Part shown: positions 58,094 to 64,000 of the stretch, in pieces
Layout of the letters: each line of letters opens with the position of its first letter
Numbering within the stretch: position 1 is the stretch's first letter
Source: Pseudomonadota bacterium
GTDB taxonomy: Bacteria > Desulfobacterota > Desulfovibrionia > Desulfovibrionales > Desulfovibrionaceae
Assembly (NCBI GenBank): GCA_023399375.1
Contig: JAEWPX010000048.1
Coordinates: 1-64,000, forward strand
Length of the DNA stretch: 64,000 nt
Direction of reading: 5' to 3'
Program-made: the position numbers and the translations under genes
The notes under the pieces: generated by a model
What the model was told of the DNA's origin: nothing
Database searches by the model: none
The model's input: only the letters and a program-made list of their open reading frames with translations

Positions 58094-58993
58094 CTAGGAG
58101 CCGGCGAAGTACCGCGCCACCGCCGCATAACCCGCATCCTCGCACGCCAGCGGCTTTTCACGCAGCGCCTGCGTAAGCAGCGTATCGAACATCGCTGACA
58201 TCCCCTGCCCCTCCTCCAGACGCTGCTTGACCACGCATACCGTGAAGCGGTCCGGCTCGGCGCTGCATTCCAGATTCCCCGACAGCCCCCGGAGCTTCAG
58301 GTAGAACGGGTTGCGTCGGCGCATCAGCATGGATTCCATCGGATTGGGCCCGATCATGTAGCCCAGGAGCTGGAAGTCTTCCGAGTGGTAGTGGACGTGG
58401 ACGAAGTTGTTCCAACGAAAGACCGTGCCGCGCATTTCCACGGGGACGGCGTCGACGACGATGACGCCGGCGACGGTGATGCCCTCGTCCGACTGCGCTT
58501 CGGTCCTGGCGACGCCCCGGAAGACGACGTCGCGCCCCTCGGGGTGGTAATAGATTTTGTGCACCCCCGAAAGCAGCTGGTACAGGGGATAGTTCGCCGC
58601 AACGCCGTTGTGTTCCGCGATATGCTTGCGCGCCTGGTTGTCGTAGAGACTGACGTCCAGGGCGCGCCCGCCGACGAATCTGTTCTTGTGCCGCAGGATC
58701 TCGCAGGAAAAAGCCGCGGAATATGCGCCGATGGCCGCATCGACGAGCACATGGACCGGAACCTCGAAAAACCCGGCGTAGCGTTCCAGGCGGTGCGCCG
58801 GAATGCCCGAACGGATGTCCTCGATGACGGTGTTGATGCTGCGCGGCAGGCCGCACTGGGCCCAGCGCTCGTTGGCCGAGATATGGTTCGGCCCCACGCG
58901 GGCGCCCCATGACAGGCCCGAGAGCTTCAGGGCCATGTAGAGCTTTTCGCCCGTGCCGCTGACGCGTACGGTTTTCGGTCTTCCCTGGGCCAT
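58094..58993 (-). CDS. Protein of unknown function with possible N-terminal HTH, inside the MCP array
   Basis: 299-aa soluble protein I cannot place. The N-terminal 90 residues include SINTVIEDIRSGIPAHRLERYAGFF with a spacing like an XRE-type helix-turn-helix, so a regulator is possible. The rest has YYHPEGRDVVFRGVART, VFRWNNFVHVHYHSEDF and a C-terminal helical end; no catalytic motif seen. CAGGA stands 9 bases before ATG 58993. It has its own strong promoter and is the only minus-strand gene in the receptor array, divergent from MCP 3, which suggests it may control the receptors. Codon use is like its neighbours. Confidence 0.7.
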   Translation of the reverse strand: MAQGRPKTVRVSGTGEKLYMALKLSGLSWGARVGPNHISANERWAQCGLPRSINTVIEDIRSGIPAHRLERYAGFFEVPVHVLVDAAIGAYSAAFSCEILRHKNRFVGGRALDVSLYDNQARKHIAEHNGVAANYPLYQLLSGVHKIYYHPEGRDVVFRGVARTEAQSDEGITVAGVIVVDAVPVEMRGTVFRWNNFVHVHYHSEDFQLLGYMIGPNPMESMLMRRRNPFYLKLRGLSGNLECSAEPDRFTVCVVKQRLEEGQGMSAMFDTLLTQALREKPLACEDAGYAAVARYFAGS

Positions 58994-59029
58994 CAACAAA
59001 TCCTGCAGATTTATTACGGATGTCGTATC

Positions 59030-59058
59030 AGAATAGATTGGTGTTTCTTTTATGTCAA
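59030..59058 (-). promoter_or_regulatory. Sigma-70 promoter of the 58094 gene
   Basis: Minus strand TTGACA (59058-59053), 17-base spacer, TATTCT (59035-59030), start near 59023, about 30 bases before the ATG. One of the best promoter matches in the window, in an AT-rich patch. Confidence 0.75.
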
Positions 59059-59168
59059 TAATACCCAGAAAATACGCCGAAGCCTCCACGTCCGTGGCGG
59101 CGCAGGGACGCGGCGATGCGCGGCGCGTCCCCCGGGTTTCCGACCACCCGCCGTCTTTTGTTTTCCGA

Positions 59169-59197
59169 TTGCAACAACACGCAGCATTCTGTAAAAT
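59169..59197 (+). promoter_or_regulatory. Sigma-70 promoter of MCP 3
   Basis: TTGCAA (59169-59174), 17-base spacer, TAAAAT (59192-59197), start near 59204, about 95 bases before the ATG. Together with the minus-strand promoter it fills the 306-base divergent gap 58994-59299. Confidence 0.6.
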
Positions 59198-59299
59198 TTG
59201 ACATCCCAGTATCAATAATCTGGCAAACGTGCCGTCGTCGCGCGCGCATGACCCCTGTCGTTCGCCGCCCGCCGGCACATGCCCCGACCGGAGGAAGGC

Positions 59300-61633
59300 A
59301 TGAAAAAAGCGAGCATCAATACGGTCCTCACCCTGCTTGTCGCCGTCCTGGTCCTTGCCGCCGTGCTCATTCTGGTCGGGTACGTCTCCACCTCTTCCTA
59401 CGAAATGGCCACCCGCCTCGAGGAGTCCTCATTGCGGCAATTGGCCACGGGCGCGAGCCGCACGCTAGAACTCTACCTCGACGACGCGGCCGACGTGGCC
59501 AGGGCGCTGTCCACCCAGGAAGCGGTCGTGGAGGGGCTTGCCGGCGACAGCGGACGGCTGGCCGCGCGGTTTCGCAACTACATCGAAAGCTACCAGCAAT
59601 ACTGGGCCATCTTCGCCTTCGACACCGCCGGCAAGATCGTGGCCGGCTACAACGCCAAGAAGGAGGACATGGCCGGAGGCAGCCGGGCCGACCGCGACTA
59701 CGTCAAAGGCGTGCTCGGCGGCAAGGACATGGTGTTCACGGACAAGGTGCTTTCCGCCCGCAGCGGCGACATCCTCATCTTCGTGGTGGCCAAGGCCGTG
59801 CGCGACGCCTCGGGCAAGCTCCTCGGCGGCGTGGCCGTGTGTCCCAAGTGGAACGTCTACACCAAGGACTTCATCGATCCCCTGCGCTTCGGGGAGCGCG
59901 GCTACGCCTTCATGATCGACGCCGCGGGCACGGTCATCGCCCACGGCACGGACAAGAGCCTGCTGCTCAAAAACATGGCGGACGTCGCGTTCATCAAGGA
60001 AGCCCTGACCCGCAAGGAAGGCACCCTGTCCTACGACTGGCAGGGCGAGCGCAAATACATGGCCCTGGCCCGGGTGCCGACCACGGACTGGATCGTGTGC
60101 ATGACGGCCTTCGAGGCCGACATGACGGCGCTCGCCCGCAGGCAGCGCACGATCGTGTTCGCGATCGGCGGCCTGGCCCTCGTCCTGGCCGTGGCCGGCA
60201 TCGCCCTGGCCAACCGGGGCCTGGTGCTGCGCCCCCTGTCCCGCATGGCGGCCTATGCCTCCCGGATCGCCGAAGGCGACCTGCACGCCTCCCTCGACGG
60301 AACCTTCCGCTTCGAACTCGCCGCCCTGGCCGGCAACCTGCAGCGCATGGTCGGCGAACTCAAGGAACGCCTCGGCTTCGCCCAGGGCGTGCTGGACGGC
60401 ATCCCCGCCCCCTGCGCCGTGGCCGGGCCGGACAGCCGCATCCTGTGGATCAACCACCAGGCCGTGGAACTCCTGGAACTGCGCGCCACGCCCGAATCCG
60501 CCAAGGGGCAGGACGCAGGAGCGCTTTTTTACGACGACCCCGGCCGGGAGACCCTGACGCACAAGACTGTCGCCGCGCGTCAGAGCCTGTCCCTGGACGT
60601 GGACTTCCCGACCCGCAGCGGCCGGCTGCTGCACCTGCACGTGAACACCACGCCGTTTTACGACATGGACGGCAGTCTCCTCGGCTGCCTGGTGTTCTGG
60701 AACGACCTGACCGGCATCACGGCCCAGAAAAACCGCATCGAGGCGCAAAACGCCCTCATCGCCGACGCCGCGAAAAAGGCCGCGGCCGTCTCCGACCGCA
60801 TGGCCACGGCCTCCCGTGAGCTCTCCGCCCGGATCGACCAGGGCAACCAGGGAGCCCAGGAACAGAACAATCGCGTGCAGGACACGGTCACGGCCGTGGA
60901 GGAAATGAACGCCACCATCCTCGAGGTGGCCAGAAACGCCGGCGACACCGCCCGGGGCGCGCACGAGGCCGGGGAAAAGGCCCGCGAAGGAGCCGAACTG
61001 GTGACGCAGGTCGTGGGTTCCGTCGGGTCCGTGCGCACAGCCGCGGACAGGCTCAAGGGCAACATGCGCGACCTGGGGCAGCAGGCGCAAAGCATCGGCG
61101 CGGTGCTCGGGGTCATCTCCGACATCGCCGACCAGACCAACCTGCTCGCCTTAAACGCCGCCATCGAGGCGGCGCGCGCCGGCGATGCCGGACGCGGTTT
61201 CGCCGTGGTCGCCGACGAGGTCAGAAAGCTCGCCGAAAAGACCATGCACGCGACCAAGGAAGTCGGCGACGCCATTTCCGGCATCCAGCGCGGCACGGCC
61301 GCAACCGCGCAGATGATGGACGACGCCGCCGCGGCCGTGGACACGGCCACGGGACTGGCCGAGCGCTCGGGCGCGTCGCTTTCCGAGATCGTGAGCGTGG
61401 TCGAGGCGGCCGGAGACCAGGTCAGCGCCATCGCCACGGCGGCCGAGCAGCAGTCCGCCACGTCCGAGGAGATCAACCGCTCCATCGAAGCCATCAGCCG
61501 CATCGCCTCGGAAACGGCCGGGGCCATGGAAGAATCCGCCCGGGCCGTGAACGAATTGGCCGAACTGGCCCGCACCCTTGCCGCCCTGGTGGCCGACATC
61601 AAAGGCGGCGGCCAGGCCGCCCTGACCACCTAG
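59300..61633 (+). CDS. Methyl-accepting chemotaxis protein 3 (Cache-HAMP-PAS-MCP)
   Basis: 777-aa chemoreceptor. TM1 near 8-29; dCache about 35-275 with SRADRDYVKGVLGG and GYAFMIDAAGTVIAHGT; TM2 near 285-305 (IGGLALVLAVAGIALA); HAMP; PAS (VLDGIPAPCAVAGPD onward); MCP domain with IADQTNLLALNAAIEAARAG. It ends ALTT, no CheR pentapeptide. GGAGGAAGG precedes ATG 59300. The periplasmic half differs clearly from MCP 2 and MCP 4, while the cytoplasmic half is nearly identical, so the array looks like one signalling module with exchanged sensors. Confidence 0.96.
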   Translation: MKKASINTVLTLLVAVLVLAAVLILVGYVSTSSYEMATRLEESSLRQLATGASRTLELYLDDAADVARALSTQEAVVEGLAGDSGRLAARFRNYIESYQQYWAIFAFDTAGKIVAGYNAKKEDMAGGSRADRDYVKGVLGGKDMVFTDKVLSARSGDILIFVVAKAVRDASGKLLGGVAVCPKWNVYTKDFIDPLRFGERGYAFMIDAAGTVIAHGTDKSLLLKNMADVAFIKEALTRKEGTLSYDWQGERKYMALARVPTTDWIVCMTAFEADMTALARRQRTIVFAIGGLALVLAVAGIALANRGLVLRPLSRMAAYASRIAEGDLHASLDGTFRFELAALAGNLQRMVGELKERLGFAQGVLDGIPAPCAVAGPDSRILWINHQAVELLELRATPESAKGQDAGALFYDDPGRETLTHKTVAARQSLSLDVDFPTRSGRLLHLHVNTTPFYDMDGSLLGCLVFWNDLTGITAQKNRIEAQNALIADAAKKAAAVSDRMATASRELSARIDQGNQGAQEQNNRVQDTVTAVEEMNATILEVARNAGDTARGAHEAGEKAREGAELVTQVVGSVGSVRTAADRLKGNMRDLGQQAQSIGAVLGVISDIADQTNLLALNAAIEAARAGDAGRGFAVVADEVRKLAEKTMHATKEVGDAISGIQRGTAATAQMMDDAAAAVDTATGLAERSGASLSEIVSVVEAAGDQVSAIATAAEQQSATSEEINRSIEAISRIASETAGAMEESARAVNELAELARTLAALVADIKGGGQAALTT

Positions 61634-61639
61634 CGTCAC

Positions 61640-61685
61640 GTCCCCCGGCTCGCGCAGGCCCCTGCCCGGCGACGCGCCGGGGGAC
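61640..61685 (+). terminator. GC hairpin after MCP 3
   Basis: GTCCCCCGGC (61640-61649) pairs perfectly with GCCGGGGGAC (61676-61685), loop of 26 bases that can itself pair; no U-run. It lies right after the stop codon, like the hairpins after MCP 1 and 2. Confidence 0.4.
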
Positions 61686-61820
61686 ACGCTTGTCCCTTTC
61701 GTCACAAATCCGGCTTGCCTCTCTCCTTGTTCACGGCTATGGGGACTGCCGCATCGCCGCCGACGCGCCGGCCTGTCGCCGCGCCGCCGCGCACCCGGCG
61801 AGCCTTCCAAAGGAGTCCCC

Positions 61821-64000
61821 ATGCGCAAAGCCGGCATCAACGCGATCCTGGCCGTGGCCGTCACCCTGTCCATCCTGGCCGGCGTCGCCGTTCTCGTCGT
61901 CTACGTCTCCCATTCGTCCCAGGATATGGCCGATACGATACAGACGCAGGCCCTGTCCGAGCTGGCCCGCGCCACGGCCGACAGCACGTCCACGTATCTG
62001 CGCGGCACGGCGCAGGTCGTCGATTCCCTGGCCGCCCAGGCCGCCATCAAGGAGGCCTTCGCCGGCTCCCCGGCGCGCGCGAAAGAGCGTCTGCAGTCTT
62101 ACGCTCAGGAATTCAAGGACTATTTCTCCTTTTTCCTGTTCGACGCCAAAGGCAGGATCCTCGCCGGCGTCAATGCCGACGGCAAGGATCTCACCGGCGG
62201 CGACCGCGCGGACCGGGACTACGTCCAGGCCATCCTCGAAGGCAAGGACCTCGTGTTCAGCCGCTCGATCATGAAGGCCACGACCGGCGACGCCCTCATC
62301 TACGTCGTGGCCAAGGCCGTGCGCGACGCGGACGGCAAGGTGGTCGGCGGCGTGGCCGCCTCGCCGCTCATAAGCGACTTCACGGGGCACACCATCGACG
62401 CCGTCCGCTTCGGCAAGCGCGGCTACGCCTTCATGCTCGACAGCCAGGGCCGGCTCATCGCCCATGGCGGGGACAAGAACCTCATCCTCACCGACCTCTC
62501 CCGGGAATCCTTCGTGCAAAAGGCCCTGGAGGCGGGCTCCGGCACCTTCGCCTACGACTGGAAGGGCGAAGCCAAGGTCATGGCGGTCGCGCGGGTTCCC
62601 GCCACGGGCTGGCTCGTGTGCATGTCGTTTTACAGCGACGAGATGACCGCCCTGGCCCGGCAGCAGCGGTTGGCGCTTTCCGGCATCGGTCTGGCCGTGG
62701 TGGCCGTGGTCGCAGGCCTCATCACGCTCCTCAACCGCCGCCTGGTGCTGCGCCCGCTGCATTCCCTCGGCGCGTTCACCAGGCGCGTAGCAGGGGGAGA
62801 CCTGAGCGCCACCCTCGACGGGACGTTTCGGGCGGAACTCGGCGCGTTCGCCGACGCCCTGCGGCACATGGTGGGGCAGCTCAAGACGCGGCTCGGCTTC
62901 GCCCAGGGCGTGCTCGACGGCATCCCCACCCCCTGCGGCATCGTCGGCCCGGACTACGCCATGACCTGGGCCAACCCCCACATTTGCCGCCTGCTGGAAA
63001 AACCCGGCGCGCCGGAATCCTACGTCGGCACGCGCTCGGGCGCGTTCTACTACGATGACGCCCAGCGCGAGACCCTCTCGGACCAGGCCATCCGGGAACG
63101 CCGGCCCCTGGAAAAGGAGTTCGACTACCGGACGCCTTCGGGCAAGGACCTGCATATCGCCGTGCGCACGACTCCGTTTTTCGACCTCGACGGCAACATG
63201 CTCGGCTCCATTTCCTTCTGGCTGGACCTCACGGAAATCCACGAGCAGAAAAGCCGCATCGAGGCGCAAAACGCGGTCATCGCGCAAACCGCGGCCAAGG
63301 CGCTCGTCGTGGCCGACCGCATGGCCGCTGCCTCCCAGGAACTTTCGGCGCAGATCGAGCAGTCGAGCCAGGGGGCCAGGGAACAGAACCACCGCGTCCA
63401 GGATACGGTCACGGCCGTGGAAGAGATGAACGCCACCATCCTCGAAGTGGCGCGAAACGCCGGCGACACCGCGCGGGACGCGCAGGATGCCGGGGACAAG
63501 GCCCGCGAAGGGGCCGAACTGGTGACGCGGGTCGTGGGTTCCGTGGGGACCGTTCGCGACGCCTCGGCCAGGCTTAGGGACAACATGCGCGACCTGGGGC
63601 GGCAGGCGCAGGGCATCGGCACGGTGCTCGGGGTCATCTCCGACATCGCCGACCAGACGAACCTGCTCGCGCTCAATGCCGCCATCGAGGCGGCGCGCGC
63701 CGGTGAAGCCGGGCGCGGCTTCGCGGTCGTGGCCGACGAAGTGCGCAAGCTCGCCGAAAAGACCATGCTCGCGACCAAGGAGGTCGGCGACGCCATCTCA
63801 GGCATCCAGCAGGGCACGGTCGAAACCGGGCAGATGGTGGAGGCCGCGGCCGCGGCCGTGGACGAAGCCACGAGCCTGGCCGAACGTTCGGGCGCGGCGC
63901 TTTCCGAGATCGTGAGCGTCGTCGAGACCGCCGGCGACCAGGTGCGGGCCATCGCCACGGCGGCCGAGCAGCAGTCCGCCACCTCGGAAGAGATCAACCG
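61821..64000 (+). CDS. Methyl-accepting chemotaxis protein 4, cut by the window end
   Basis: At least 726 aa; the frame runs off the window without a stop, about 50 codons short of its paralogues. TM1 near 8-29 (ILAVAVTLSILAGVAVLVVYV), dCache about 35-275 with DRADRDYVQAILEG and GYAFMLDSQGRLIAHGG, TM2 near 285-305, HAMP, PAS (VLDGIPTPCGIVGPD onward), MCP domain with IADQTNLLALNAAIEAARAG. AAAGGAG stands 5 bases before ATG 61821. Its PAS domain is closest to that of MCP 2 (CRLLEKPGAPESY in both). Ligand unknown. Confidence 0.95.
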   Translation, partial: MRKAGINAILAVAVTLSILAGVAVLVVYVSHSSQDMADTIQTQALSELARATADSTSTYLRGTAQVVDSLAAQAAIKEAFAGSPARAKERLQSYAQEFKDYFSFFLFDAKGRILAGVNADGKDLTGGDRADRDYVQAILEGKDLVFSRSIMKATTGDALIYVVAKAVRDADGKVVGGVAASPLISDFTGHTIDAVRFGKRGYAFMLDSQGRLIAHGGDKNLILTDLSRESFVQKALEAGSGTFAYDWKGEAKVMAVARVPATGWLVCMSFYSDEMTALARQQRLALSGIGLAVVAVVAGLITLLNRRLVLRPLHSLGAFTRRVAGGDLSATLDGTFRAELGAFADALRHMVGQLKTRLGFAQGVLDGIPTPCGIVGPDYAMTWANPHICRLLEKPGAPESYVGTRSGAFYYDDAQRETLSDQAIRERRPLEKEFDYRTPSGKDLHIAVRTTPFFDLDGNMLGSISFWLDLTEIHEQKSRIEAQNAVIAQTAAKALVVADRMAAASQELSAQIEQSSQGAREQNHRVQDTVTAVEEMNATILEVARNAGDTARDAQDAGDKAREGAELVTRVVGSVGTVRDASARLRDNMRDLGRQAQGIGTVLGVISDIADQTNLLALNAAIEAARAGEAGRGFAVVADEVRKLAEKTMLATKEVGDAISGIQQGTVETGQMVEAAAAAVDEATSLAERSGAALSEIVSVVETAGDQVRAIATAAEQQSATSEEIN

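Noticed and set aside
1..64000. CRISPR array or insertion sequence
   Set aside because: No regularly spaced direct repeats and no transposase-like frame with terminal inverted repeats were found on reading the window.

Overview
The window is GC-rich, gene-dense bacterial chromosome and looks like the Desulfovibrionaceae (Desulfobacterota, Desulfovibrio/Solidesulfovibrio type). I base this on overall composition, the many large Cache-type chemoreceptors, a cysteine synthase fused to a degenerate cysteinyl-tRNA synthetase, a MptE-like (DUF115) protein and a CbpA-CbpM-ClpB operon. This is inference from gene content; there is no rRNA in the window to settle it. There is no prophage, intact insertion sequence or CRISPR array.

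Layout. 1-8 kb: a methyltransferase fused to a kinase-like domain, a DHA2 drug exporter, and two CPA2 cation/proton antiporters on either side of a MarR regulator that appears to be leaderless. 7.8-14.6 kb: an ornithine-cyclodeaminase-family gene 9 bases downstream of the CysK/CysRS-like fusion, a MptE-like protein, then thiE-thiM behind a TPP riboswitch. 14.6-20.6 kb: the heat-shock operon cbpA-cbpM-clpB, a Smr-domain protein and a shikimate dehydrogenase-like enzyme. 20.6-32.6 kb: exported proteins, a thioester alpha-2-macroglobulin, a PilT-type ATPase, a diguanylate cyclase and a lipase. 32.6-39.7 kb: two tRNA genes, then a four-gene signalling operon (CheY-like receiver and three histidine kinases) whose last domain is strikingly AT-rich. 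40-48.4 kb: a transglutaminase-like protein, TatA, a saccharopine-dehydrogenase-like enzyme, the complete queuosine-precursor set queC-queE-queD with divergent queF, YihY, and several very small genes. 48.5-52.6 kb: uvrA behind a LexA-like palindrome, then a flavodoxin/ferredoxin protein. 52.9-64 kb: four tandem paralogous chemoreceptors, the last cut by the window edge, interrupted by one divergent gene of unknown function.

Cross-cutting structure. Four copies of a two-hairpin intergenic repeat occur (58-116, 14354-14406, 43417-43474, 51512-51572). Stem sequences change between copies while complementarity is kept, and each copy ends in the same GGCCGCC-containing tail. One copy supplies the ribosome binding site of the first gene and one lies inside the leader between the TPP riboswitch and thiM.

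The best candidates for something not well described are the CysK/CysRS-like fusion paired with an ornithine-cyclodeaminase homologue, the covarying repeat family, the AT-rich receiver domain joined to a GC-rich hybrid kinase beside tRNA genes, and the LexA-like palindrome between uvrA and a divergent U32-like gene.
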